From positions 1 through 36,803 of the forward strand of contig MPUH01000749.1 in assembly GCA_001970955.1 (NCBI GenBank): DNA of 36,803 nt. The letters are read 5' to 3'. A program made the translations under genes and the position numbers. This DNA is from Stentor coeruleus. Taxonomy: Eukaryota > Ciliophora > Heterotrichea > Heterotrichida > Stentoridae. The notes under the pieces were generated by a model. The model did no database searches. It was not told the DNA's origin and saw only the letters and a program-made list of their open reading frames with translations. Positions 18,890-27,739 of this stretch are shown here, one piece after another. Within the stretch, counting starts at the first letter, position 1, and each line of letters begins with the position of its first letter.

Positions 18890-19610
18890 AGCTTATTTTT
18901 TTATTTTTTTTCTGTTTTACTCATTAAAATCGATTTTTATTTTACCGCAGTGCTGTTATCTTTTTTAAAGATATTTTTGAAAGCTTTGTCCATACAACAG
19001 ATAATATGAATAGAAGAGATTTTTTGGAGTTAGTATAATAATAGATATTTTATTATATAATAAATCATTATTGAATTAAAAGTATATTTTTCTTTATATG
19101 AATAATTAAAATACAAATAAAATCCAAAAAAAATATATTCTATATGTGAAGTTGTAGACCCTGAATAGCTTGGATTCGCAAAAATAATATTTAATTCTTT
19201 AGAAATTGTATTCATTACATACAAAACCTTATATAATTGCTACATAGCTTATATACAACAAATATGAAATCTTTTACAAGTTTTAACATAATAAAAACTA
19301 AATAGTATCCAACTTCTAAAATCCTCAAAAATATATTTCCAAAAAAAAATCTCTCTTATCCATTCTATCTTTATTCCCTAATCAAAACCCAAAACCCTTT
19401 CAAACTAAAAAAAAAATCCAAAATTTTTGTCATCAATTTATATCAGAAAGCTAATAAAAATCTCTTATAATCCAAAATCTAAACTTTACAATCATCATAA
19501 AAACTATATAAAAAAAGGTATTTTTTTCTTATAAGATTTATTTATTGTTTGTTTAAGCTAAAATTAATGAAATGAAAAATTGTTGTTTTGCTAATAAAAA
19601 TCTTTAGTTA
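18890..19610. other. intergenic region, nothing recognised
   Basis: AT-rich. The stretch 19290-19480 is C-rich and G-poor on the plus strand, as expected downstream of the minus-strand gene at 19611. A 64-codon minus frame (19030-19224) is Ile/Tyr/Phe-rich low-complexity sequence and is not called. Confidence 0.6.
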
Positions 19611-19847
19611 TTACCCCCAAGGGTCATCAGTGCCAAAGTTAAGTTTCATTTCTGTTGTAGGAGGTTTACATCTCTGCACATGAGCATCGAATTCTGGTTT
19701 AGGAACATGATGCATAGAATCATATGGACATATATCAAAAAGGTGCTGAAGACGTCGTCGATCATCACATTTTACATAATGCCAGACAAGTTTCTCTGGT
19801 TTAATTAAATGATTCGAGTTATAAACACAGGCAATTCTGTCGTCCAT
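19611..19847 (-). CDS. GTSF1/Asterix-like double CHHC zinc-finger protein
   Basis: A 78-aa protein made almost entirely of two CHHC (U11-48K-type) zinc fingers: C7-x5-H13-x9-H23-x3-C27 and C40-x5-H46-x9-H56-x3-C60. The second reads CPYDSMHHVPKPEFDAHVQRC. Two fingers in tandem with a 12-residue linker, followed by a short acidic tail with a tryptophan (FGTDDPWG), is the layout of GTSF1/Asterix proteins. In animals these bind RNA through a CHHC finger and PIWI proteins through tail tryptophans. TRMT13 and U11-48K carry related fingers, but within much larger proteins. In a ciliate a role with Piwi proteins in small-RNA-guided genome rearrangement is plausible (inference). The ATG follows AACTTATAATAAT. 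Confidence 0.88.
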   Translation of the reverse strand: MDDRIACVYNSNHLIKPEKLVWHYVKCDDRRRLQHLFDICPYDSMHHVPKPEFDAHVQRCKPPTTEMKLNFGTDDPWG

Positions 19848-20881
19848 ATTATTATAAGTTTTTTATATCTAGATATTATTTCCTAATAGTTTAGCTCTTT
19901 TTCTAAAGATTATACCTTTATTATTAAATGATTTTATGAAATTGGATTTTCCTCTTAAATACAAGGAGATTTAATCTTATCCTATCATAAAAACTCTTGT
20001 ATTTATAAGTTTTGTACTCTTAATATTATTTTATACTTAAATAGTAAACCAAATCTTAAAAACTTTCTCCTAACATTTTTTCTAACAAAGTAATATACTA
20101 TATTATCCTACTAATCAAATTCAAAATCCATATAAAATTTTATGAAAACTAAAAAGAAATATAAAACCTATGTCAAATCATAGTTTAATCTATATCAATA
20201 ATCTTCATAGATTCATAAATACCTATAAAGACTACTTTATTAGTGCCATTCAAACTTAAAGGCAAATACTAAGCATTTTTTCAACCTATTCCCTAATTAT
20301 TTTTCTAATAAATCGCATAAAAAAATTGATTATACGACTACAGTTTGTATATAACGAATGTCATCCCTTAAAGTTTTATACATACAAATCCCATCTTATC
20401 ATAATTCATCAATTATTAATCTAATAAATTTTAAACTTAAAATCACAATCATTGGTAACAAAAATTCTATAAGCTACCCTTATTTATATTCAAATTCCCA
20501 TAATTTTAATCATAAATGCTTAGAGTCGAAATCCTTTATTTATATAATAAAGATAAGTGCATTTCCATATATCATCCATTATTTTTTAGTATTTCTCTAT
20601 TAGTTTTCTATATATCTCCAATACAATTATCTCTTAAAAAGCTTAAAATAAAACTCATAAAAAAATCCTTTATGCTATTTGAAGTTTTTATTATAACCCA
20701 AGTTAATTCTAAAGCACTTAATAAAATAAAACCAAAAAAAATCACTATATTTTCACTTTACTTAATGGAAATCAAAAATTAACTTAAGAGCATTTTAAAT
20801 ATAGAAAAAGCCTGAAAATAAAAAAAAGCCTATATTTTATATAAAGATCATATTAATCTCCAGTTTATTTATAGTATAAAT
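19848..20881. other. intergenic region, nothing recognised
   Basis: AT-rich DNA between two divergent genes. Two overlapping plus-strand frames (20358-20603 and 20516-20782) are Ile/Asn/Ser/Lys/Tyr-rich with no motif and look like background. TTTATAGTATAAAT lies directly before the GPCR start codon at 20882. Confidence 0.55.
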
Positions 20882-21757
20882 ATGAGGTTAACAGATAGAG
20901 AAAGACTAGTTATTTATTATTTCAACAGTATCAGCAATGGGTTTAGTATTCTTGGATGTTTGTTTATTTGTTGTATGTATATAAAGTTCATTGAGCTTAG
21001 AACTTTCCCTTTTAGGCTGATTTTTATTTTGAGTATTTTTGATATTTTTAGTTCAATCGGGTATATGCTACCAACTTATTTTTTAAATGATGATGATGTT
21101 TTATGTCAAATCCAAGCTGCAGTTATCAACTTATTTACTTTGGCAAGTGTTTTATGGGCAGGAATTATAGCTTTTAGCCTTTATTATATTATTGTAAAGT
21201 CTAATTTTTACATACAAAACTATATGAATTATTTTATTATTGGTGTTATTGTTTTATGTATTATTGTTACTATTATTCCTTTTATCACAAATAGTTATGG
21301 AACTGTTGCAGGATGGTGTTGGATAAAGCAAGATGGGTATTATGATAGTAAGTTTTATGAAAGGTACTTTTTGTTTTTTATTCCTTTATGGACTTTGGTA
21401 GTTTTTAATGGGGTTTTATATGTCAAGGTATCTAAGTGTCTTAAGGAAAATGATGATTCTGATGGAACTCGTTCTGGGCTTAATAGGAAGCTTAAATTTT
21501 ATCCCATGATTTTAATTATATGTTTTTTGCCTTATACAATTAAGAGCGGTTTAGAGTTTAAAAGGGAAGGGTTTACTATGAAGTATGATTATGAGATTAC
21601 TATTGTTATTGCAACTGTTAGGGGGATGCATGGTTTTCTTAATGCTTTTGTATATGGGTTTACGAAAAAAGTTAGGAGGACATTGACTAGAGGGATGAGT
21701 GAGGAGGATGATTCTGAAATTTCGATGAGGCTACCTGTAAGAGAAGATGATAAATAA
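20882..21757 (+). CDS. cAMP-receptor-like seven-TM GPCR
   Basis: A 291-aa protein with seven hydrophobic segments, at about residues 10-33, 42-62, 75-100, 115-137, 158-180, 205-222 and 238-260, and a short charged tail. Family traits of Dictyostelium cAR/Crl receptors are visible. Cys79 (LCQIQAA) before TM3 can pair with the cysteine of the GWCWI motif in extracellular loop 2. The third cytoplasmic loop is basic, followed by FYPMILIICFLPYTI in TM6 and RGMHGFLNAFVYGF in TM7. It would be a surface receptor coupling to G proteins; the ligand is unknown. The acidic/Ser tail (SEEDDSEIS) could be phosphorylated. No intron is needed. Confidence 0.88.
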   Translation: MRLTDRERLVIYYFNSISNGFSILGCLFICCMYIKFIELRTFPFRLIFILSIFDIFSSIGYMLPTYFLNDDDVLCQIQAAVINLFTLASVLWAGIIAFSLYYIIVKSNFYIQNYMNYFIIGVIVLCIIVTIIPFITNSYGTVAGWCWIKQDGYYDSKFYERYFLFFIPLWTLVVFNGVLYVKVSKCLKENDDSDGTRSGLNRKLKFYPMILIICFLPYTIKSGLEFKREGFTMKYDYEITIVIATVRGMHGFLNAFVYGFTKKVRRTLTRGMSEEDDSEISMRLPVREDDK

Positions 21758-22053
21758 TCTAATACTGAAAAAAAATAGATACTTAATCTTTCTGATATTA
21801 TTTTTCTCTACTTTAAAGTTTAATTTAAAGATTTGCTGTTATTTTATATTATAGTTGAGATGATTAGCAGTATTTTCATTTTAAAATATAATAATTTTTT
21901 TATGGCTGCAGATACTTTTTTTTGTGTGTAAATAATACAAAATCATTATCATCATTAAAAAAATTGTTATTATTTGCAGTATTTGGAACATTTTTATTAT
22001 CAGCAGAGATAACTAAATTATAAATACAAAACATATGCAATTTTAATAACCAA
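21758..22053. other. short intergenic region before the tRNA gene
   Basis: AT-rich with no recognisable gene. A minus-strand 69-codon frame here overlaps the tRNA and is a shadow. Confidence 0.5.
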
Positions 22054-22124
22054 GGCTCTATAGTGTAATGGTAGCACGTGAGCCTACGGAGCTTATAGTC
22101 GGGGTTCAAATCCCCGTAGAGTCA
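22054..22124 (+). tRNA. tRNA-Arg (anticodon ACG)
   Basis: A complete cloverleaf can be drawn. The acceptor stem is GGCTCTA with TAGAGTC (one G-T pair). The D stem is GTGT with GCAC. The anticodon stem is TGAGC with GCTTA, enclosing loop CTACGGA, so positions 34-36 are ACG (Arg, codon CGU and, with inosine, CGC/CGA). The variable loop is TAGT, and the T arm is CGGGG TTCAAAT CCCCG. The discriminator base is A; no CCA is encoded. A run of six T directly after is the expected Pol III terminator. No intron. Confidence 0.95.
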
Positions 22125-22130
22125 TTTTTT
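22125..22130 (+). terminator. Pol III terminator after tRNA-Arg
   Basis: Six T residues immediately follow the discriminator base of the tRNA; such runs end RNA polymerase III transcription. Confidence 0.8.
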
Positions 22131-23016
22131 ATCAGAATTAATTTAAATGTTCTAAGATTATTTTTAGAGTAAATGTCACATGATAGATTTACTAAGTTTT
22201 AGTTTAGTTTGATTATAGAATTAATTAAAATATATTTAGCGATTTATAAGTAAGAAAATTATACTGTCTTAATAAAATAATAAATTGTGGTGCAATTTGA
22301 TAATTGTACTTGGATATATACTCTATTTAAATTGTACTTAGTAATAGACCTAAAACATCATATCTTTCAGCATTTTTTATAGCAAAATCAGAAGGAAAAA
22401 ATGAGATTTTCCTTAACTACTTTACAACAAAACTAACCAAAACTAAATTTTCTATCTAAAAAGCACATCTTCATCGCATTTCCTAAAAAAAAGCAACACC
22501 CTAATTCTTTTTAAAATTCATATAATCTTTTAAATACAAAATCTATCAACTCCTCTACTAATTTCATAATTTAAAACCCATGTCCAAAAAATCCTAACCA
22601 AAAGCCTCCGAAATCTTTTCTCAACCCCAACTTTCTAAAAAAAAACCCATAACATTCCCTACAAAAATCTCAATACTTTCATCACTAACTTTCTTTCCAA
22701 GTTCAAAATATCAAACTTATCTTCTTTATTTGTTGAATAAATATAAAGTTAATAATGTTGGAACCAAAACAATTTTATATACAAACCTTACTACTTATAC
22801 ACAAACAGCAACTGGAGTCAGTTCAATATTTGTTTTAAACTCTTCTAATAATCCTAGTTACAATCATATCTTAAAGCTTTCTTGAAAATATGTTTAAAGT
22901 AAAGATATTTCAGGTACACCTATATATATAATCAATTGATTTTTTGTTCCTGAGTCAAGCTGCTTTACCAAATCTTAGGATTAGTAAATTTTCTTTAATA
23001 ATCTTAATTAGTTTAT
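22131..23016. other. intergenic region with an interrupted open frame
   Basis: AT-rich. From about 22390 the plus strand is C-rich and G-poor. An ATG at 22580 opens a frame interrupted after five codons by TAA, then open to TGA at 22883 (about 95 codons without a Met). It reads like ordinary protein (Ser/Thr/Tyr-rich, VNNVGTKTILYTNLTTYTQT) but matches no family I recognise. Confidence 0.5.
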
Positions 23017-23409
23017 TTACCAGATACGATTATTTATCACATAATTACCTGTGTATTTCACATCACAACTATCATTAAATAGATCTTTTACCATTGTCGC
23101 CCTTAATGGTGTCAAATGTTTACGTTCAGCTCTTACTTTAGGCTCTTGGAACTTGGGTGTTAGATTCCTTAACCCTACTGGCTTTATAGGAATTGTTTCT
23201 TGAGCAACTTTCTTAAAACATGGTTTCCATTCGTATTGATTTTGACATGGTCCTGATTCATAATGCTTACGTCCTTTCATAATATCAATTCCTGTATCAA
23301 CATCTCCATATAAACCTTGTCTACTTGATTGAGCTGTATATGTTATGTTTATATGCTTTTTAGTCTTACCAAATTTCTGAGGATAACTACCTGTCCAATC
23401 TGATATCAT
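23017..23409 (-). CDS. small basic protein, function unknown
   Basis: A 130-aa protein from the ATG at 23409. It is Lys/Arg-, Pro- and Tyr-rich without TM segments or coiled coil, and contains short motif-like pieces (GLYGDVDTGIDIMKGRKHY, GNYVINNRIW). That composition is often seen in small ciliary or microtubule-lumen proteins, but I do not recognise it. The frame also has an ATG at 23454, which would overlap the end of the VPS9 gene in another frame. The 23409 start is preferred, leaving 20 bp after the preceding stop, the same spacing as between P0 and SPEF1. Stop TAA. Confidence 0.65.
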   Translation of the reverse strand: MISDWTGSYPQKFGKTKKHINITYTAQSSRQGLYGDVDTGIDIMKGRKHYESGPCQNQYEWKPCFKKVAQETIPIKPVGLRNLTPKFQEPKVRAERKHLTPLRATMVKDLFNDSCDVKYTGNYVINNRIW

Positions 23410-23429
23410 TTTTAAATTATTAAATATTT

Positions 23430-24557
23430 TTAGACTTGTATGAAAGTTCCCCATTCCGGAATATTATTTAGCAAAAACGATAGCTTTACAACACCCTTTC
23501 CTACATCTTTTATTGTTAGAGTTGTTTTATCCATAAAAGTTTCTAGAATACTTAAGTAAAGTGGAAGGTCTGGAGTACTTGACCGGGCTAATACAAAAAG
23601 AAATGCGCTTATTATTGTATCATCCTCTGCTAAAGCATCTGGGTTTTCGGGATTGTATAAAGAAAGGCTTATATGATTCATAAGCATAGCAATAGCATCA
23701 TGCATTTGTCCTATAGAGTTTGATTGAGTTATTTCTCCTATACTTTTTATAGCTTTTTTATAATTAGAATTATTGTCTTTTTCTAATTGGCTAAGTACTG
23801 GTGAATCAGTATGCAAGTCACCTATTGTTTGTAAGCCTCGAATATATTCATTTTGCTTTTCCTTTTCAAGTTCTTTGCGAGTTAAGATTAAGAGTTTTAA
23901 GACATCGCCTGAGATTAGTGAGTCTCTGATAATACTTTGCATGTCTTGGACCATTTCTGGGATGTCTAGGAAAAATTTGGGGATAATTTTCTCCATGATG
24001 AGGCAGAAATTTAGGATGGAAGTGTCGATTTCGATTGAGGTTTTAGATATTTTGGTTAAGTATTTAGGTTTTAAGAGGATTTTTCGCCCATTAATCTTTG
24101 TATATACGTTGATAAGGGATTTTTTAAACATGAAGATAAGAGTGTGAAGTGTACAGTCGATTTGTGTGGTTAGAAACTTGTGTAAAGATTTTTTGCAAGG
24201 GTCTATTTCAATCTCATAAGTAAAGGTTTGGAGATTTGCTATGCTCTCTTTCCACTTACAAATATTAACACTTTCAATTTTAGAGACATTAGGTGATATG
24301 TCGATTTTGTTCCAAGCAAAAGCCATTTTTGACGATAAGTCTTTAAAGTTTTCTATGTCTTTAAGCTTTTTAAGTAAACTTTTACTCCATCTGCAGTTGG
24401 CATTTTTTTTTAATTCTTGTTTTAATAAGTAAATCCATTCGCTAGTGTTTTCAAGAAATCCATTAACTCTTGAAAAGTGATCAAGGCGTTGAGTGCGAAC
24501 TTTTTTGAAATAATCAGCTTCATTTATTGAATAGCTTTTAGATCCATGTTGTCCCAT
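23430..24557 (-). CDS. VPS9-domain protein, possible Rab5-type GEF, N-myristoylation signal
   Basis: A 375-aa protein. The last third (about 265-370) resembles a VPS9 domain, with DALAEDDTIISAFLFVLARS followed by STPDLPLYLSILETFMD. This matches the family pattern 'ADDxLPxLIYVLxxAxxPxLxSxLxFIExF', including the Asp pair that works in nucleotide exchange on Rab5-like GTPases. The N-terminus MGQHGSKS fits the myristoylation consensus (Gly2, Ser6), so it is probably held on endosomal or plasma membrane. The middle is helical and unassigned. A role in early endocytic traffic is inferred. The start codon sits inside a 19-bp perfect inverted repeat (24555-24573). The next gene starts 20 bp after the stop. 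Confidence 0.72.
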   Translation of the reverse strand: MGQHGSKSYSINEADYFKKVRTQRLDHFSRVNGFLENTSEWIYLLKQELKKNANCRWSKSLLKKLKDIENFKDLSSKMAFAWNKIDISPNVSKIESVNICKWKESIANLQTFTYEIEIDPCKKSLHKFLTTQIDCTLHTLIFMFKKSLINVYTKINGRKILLKPKYLTKISKTSIEIDTSILNFCLIMEKIIPKFFLDIPEMVQDMQSIIRDSLISGDVLKLLILTRKELEKEKQNEYIRGLQTIGDLHTDSPVLSQLEKDNNSNYKKAIKSIGEITQSNSIGQMHDAIAMLMNHISLSLYNPENPDALAEDDTIISAFLFVLARSSTPDLPLYLSILETFMDKTTLTIKDVGKGVVKLSFLLNNIPEWGTFIQV

Positions 24558-24573
24558 GTTATATTATAACATG
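24555..24573. repeat. 19-bp palindrome over a start codon
   Basis: CATGTTATA-T-TATAACATG has 9-bp arms with a one-base centre. The left arm contains the ATG of the VPS9 gene on the minus strand; the right arm carries a mirror ATG on the plus strand that stops after six codons. It could be a regulatory dyad or chance. Confidence 0.6.
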
Positions 24574-24809
24574 AGTGTTATATTTGGGTAACACAAAGCA
24601 ATGGGATCAAAATGAATCCCAATAAAAAAAGTTGATCTGCTTATCAAATTATATTCAAACCAATTATACAATTAAATCCCAATAATATTCTATCTAAAAC
24701 ATCTGAACCTACCCACAAAAAATTTTATTAACTAATTTTAGTTTCCTAAAAATCTTCATTTAAACCTATATACAAATCCTTGATAAAAATAACCCAAAAC
24801 AATTTATAA

Positions 24810-25745
24810 ATGGAAACTCAAGACGAAAGGTAAATTATAAGAAGTATAAGTGTTAAATGTCCCGACTGTGATTCAAGCGTTGAAGCTTTAGTTATAGCTG
24901 AGAACAATTTCTTAACCTATATAAGCACTCTATTCTTAGCCTTAGTTTTCGGATACTGGTGTATATTCTTCCTACCTTTTACCATACCTCTAACCCGATC
25001 AATAGTTTTACAATGTCCAAGATGTGGTATAGTTATTAACAAAAAAACAACATTAGGTCTTAAATGTCTTGGAGATCAAGTTATGACAATCCAATTAGGT
25101 AAATTCGCCCTTGTATTTTCTAGACGATATCTTTTATGTGGATTTCTACTATCTTATTGTTTATATTCTCTTATATTCATATCATCAGAACATAATTTTA
25201 CTATAAGTGGATTGACTTGGGATGAGTATATCAATGATTGTAGCGCAGAAAATATAATAAAAAATAAAGAGTCAGTCCAAAATACTTTCTATATAAAGTA
25301 TTATGGACAGATTGTTGCTTGGGAAGGATATTTAATGAAAGCACAAATTAATGAAGGTTGGTTTCAAGGAGAACATGCTGCAACTTTACTTGTAAAAATG
25401 CAACCAACAGAGTCAGAAATATATGCAGATTTGCTTTTGACTTTGAGTCATAATGATTTTCTTGAAACTAAAGGGGTTATTATTACTTTGGATCGTGGGG
25501 ATAAGTTTGCATTTAATGCAACTTTGATGGCTGTTGGAGATGAAGAAGCTATACACCACCTTCATGCCCATCAGTTGAGGAAGATGGATGGAAATATTGA
25601 AATACCATATGAAATGCGTAATAGGAATAGGAATTCAGCCTATAAACCAAGTGTGGAAATTTTAAGTATTGTTGATAAACCGGTTGTGGTTGATCATGAC
25701 CATATACATTTGTACAACGATACTTTTAACTCTACTATGGACTAG
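24810..25745 (+). CDS. LITAF zinc-ribbon plus wolframin-type OB domain membrane protein (one 15-nt intron)
   Basis: Exon 1 is 24810-24829 and exon 2 is 24845-25745, giving 306 aa. Residues 10-70 are a LITAF domain: CPDC (12-15), a hydrophobic insertion ending FFLPFTIP, and CPRCG (64-68), which places it on the cytosolic face of membranes. A TM helix follows at about 102-119. Residues about 125-250 resemble the C-terminal OB-fold of wolframin: LTWDEYINDC (LSWEQYQQLC in human WFS1), then YGQIVAWEGYLMKA (EGHRVTWTGRF), then RGDKFAFNATLMAVG (QGSLIEFSTILEG). The OB part would face the ER/endosomal lumen, with N-glycosylation sites at NFT and NAT. Without splicing, exon 1 stops after seven codons, so simple ORF calling starts at the internal Met87 and loses the LITAF domain. 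TTTATAA abuts the ATG. Confidence 0.85.
24830..24844 (+). other. 15-nt intron near the start of the LITAF/wolframin gene
   Basis: GTAAATTATAAGAAG has GT...AG ends, is 15 nt long and interrupts codon 7 after its second base. It carries an in-frame TAA, and its removal joins ATG plus six codons to the LITAF domain. Confidence 0.88.
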
Positions 25746-26262
25746 TTAGATTAAATTTTGCCCTTTTTATGGATATGCTGGCTGTTTGGGGATTGGATTA
25801 TGGGTAGAAGGAAGTCAATGAAAATATTTGGGGTTTTTTAGGATATTGTTTTCGGAAGATGGAGTAGAGGTATTAGGATATGTGATATAAAGAGTTTGAG
25901 TTAAAAAGAAATTTGTATGATTAGATTATTATAGTAAAGTGAATATGTAATCTTATACAAATTTATTATAAAAACTTAATCAGCACTAGTACTATTTATA
26001 ACTTCACCTTAATCCATAAATCTTAACTACTTCCTACATTCCAACAAAACCCCAACCTTTATAAAATCCTCACAATCCCTTTTTCAACTTAAAAGCTTAC
26101 CTTAAAAATAAGTCTTCAAATTCTTGAAATCTCTAATCAACAAAACAGCCCCATCTCAAAAAAAGCCCTTTTTCTCCTCTATAAACCTAATTTTATCAAT
26201 ACATATAAAAAAAACTTACCATCCTATATTTATCTAAATTTTAAATCCTTAACCTTACATCT
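25746..26262. other. convergent intergenic region
   Basis: No gene. The first ~180 bp after the LITAF/wolframin stop is G-rich; from about 25980 to 26262 the plus strand is C-rich and G-poor. Both halves are therefore G-rich on the coding strand of the gene they follow. Confidence 0.6.
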
Positions 26263-26787
26263 TCAAACCAAATGACCAGCACAGACCCATGCATCTCCAT
26301 TCAAAACTGTACTTGCCGACACATTTTTCCATAAGCATTGACATGAATAAGCAGCACTACCAGGTGCATCATAAAGCATAGTAGCAAGTTTATCATCACG
26401 AGAAAAGTTGTTTCTAAAAAAAAGATACTCGCTTTCAGGCTTCCAAAGCTTGTTTACAAAACGCTTGACTGGTAGATCGCATCGGGTACAGCGCATTTTT
26501 TCACAAGCAATCATAGAAACTGAGCTTAAACAATGACCAGTAACTAAATTCCCTGAGACAACTAAAGGGTAGCATTTTTGAATAGTTTTTTTACGTTCTT
26601 CAGGACGTTCAGGTCTTGCCCGGGAAGGTTGTTTGAGTGGTTCAACTTTTTCGATGCCTTTTAGTTCTTCAAGAAGGTTGTCGATATCTGTTTTCTCAGC
26701 TCGGCTTTGGACTTTGTTTGTACTGGGTGTAGGAGCTTTGTAGTCAACTTCGAATTCTTTGAGTAGGTCATCAAAATCTGAATTCAT
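26263..26787 (-). CDS. CFAP418: CFAP418 (C8orf37) homologue
   Basis: A 174-aa protein. The N-terminal third is acidic and disordered, with two short repeats of the type DFDDLLKEF and DIDNLLEEL. The C-terminal domain (about 75-174) carries the family signature: KCYPLVVSG, CEKMRCTRCDLPV, a WKPESEYLFFRNNFS segment (DYLFFRNNMP in animals), YSCQCLWKNVSA and WVCAGH. Cysteines are conserved in spacing. CFAP418 is a basal-body/ciliary protein whose human gene is linked to retinal dystrophy (family knowledge), and in ciliates it is expected at basal bodies or in ciliary membrane assembly. The stop is TGA, which shows that UGA is a real stop here. Confidence 0.93.
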   Translation of the reverse strand: MNSDFDDLLKEFEVDYKAPTPSTNKVQSRAEKTDIDNLLEELKGIEKVEPLKQPSRARPERPEERKKTIQKCYPLVVSGNLVTGHCLSSVSMIACEKMRCTRCDLPVKRFVNKLWKPESEYLFFRNNFSRDDKLATMLYDAPGSAAYSCQCLWKNVSASTVLNGDAWVCAGHLV

Positions 26788-27739
26788 ATTATGTAATGCT
26801 GGAAGATAGTAGGATTATATGAAAGTTTTTGGTTTTTTAGGAAAAAAACATTTTGGGAAGAGTTTTGTGAGGAATTAGGTTTAGATTTTTTGAAGGGTTT
26901 TGTGAAAAGTTAGATGCGGAGGAAAAACATGAAAATTGGAGATTAGAGATTTTGGAGATATGAAGAAAATGCTTTTTGCATTGAGCAAGCATAACAATTT
27001 AATATTAGAAAACTCCTCTAAAAGCATTAAACATATATTATAAATCAATAACTTTAATATATGTAAGGAAGAACTTAAAAAATGTAAATGCCTTTTAGAA
27101 TAAATGCAATTCTACTTTATAAATTAATCACTAATTTGGATACAACCTTAAAAACTTAAAACTTTATTTCAAATGAAAAGAACTTTATTCTGTTTTCAAA
27201 TATAAAACCAAGACCAAAACTTTGTAATTTTTATTAACTCAGCTTTGGAAAGCAGAAAACTTTTTAGCAATCAGAATAAAAATCTCAAGATTTCGAATAA
27301 ATTCTTATTTGTTTCAACTACAAAATAAAGATAACTTCTAGTAAATATCCTCAACATCAACCTCTTATAATTATGCATTGAAACCATAGCAGGTATTTAT
27401 AATTATCAAATATAATCATTTTAATTCATCGGTTGAATATTTTATTGCTTAATTATTTCTGAAATTTTATAATTTATACTCTTAAGATATCTTTTGTTTT
27501 TTCTACCGCACTCCAGTGTATTTTTTCAACAACCATTTTTCTTTTTATGTCATTTCAATAAATTATACATTTCATCATAGTTGATTTTAATTATAACATA
27601 TCCTCATCATCTCCTAAATAATTATCGATAATTATCATATCCTTATATATCTTTTAAATATTAATTTATCATCTCAAATCCCATACTTTTCAAAAAAGTA
27701 AAACAATATCACAATCACCTAAAATATATTTATTATAAA
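26788..27739. other. divergent intergenic region
   Basis: No gene. 26820-26960 is G-rich and C-poor on the plus strand (upstream of the minus-strand CFAP418 gene). 27520-27739 is C-rich over G toward the sorting nexin, ending ATTTATTATAAA directly before its ATG. Confidence 0.6.

Noticed and set aside
18891..18993. Short minus frame starting at 18993 (MDKAFKNIFKKDNS) as a possible first exon of the gene at 18584
   Set aside because: Joining it in frame needs an intron of about 26 nt; no 15- or 16-nt GT...AG segment fits.
20358..20782. Two overlapping plus-strand frames of 81 and 88 codons
   Set aside because: Ile/Asn/Ser/Lys/Tyr-rich, no motif, overlapping each other in AT-rich intergenic DNA.
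21900..22109. 69-codon minus-strand frame
   Set aside because: It overlaps the tRNA-Arg gene on the other strand.
23773..24147. 124-codon plus-strand frame
   Set aside because: It is antisense to the VPS9-domain gene and has no features of its own.
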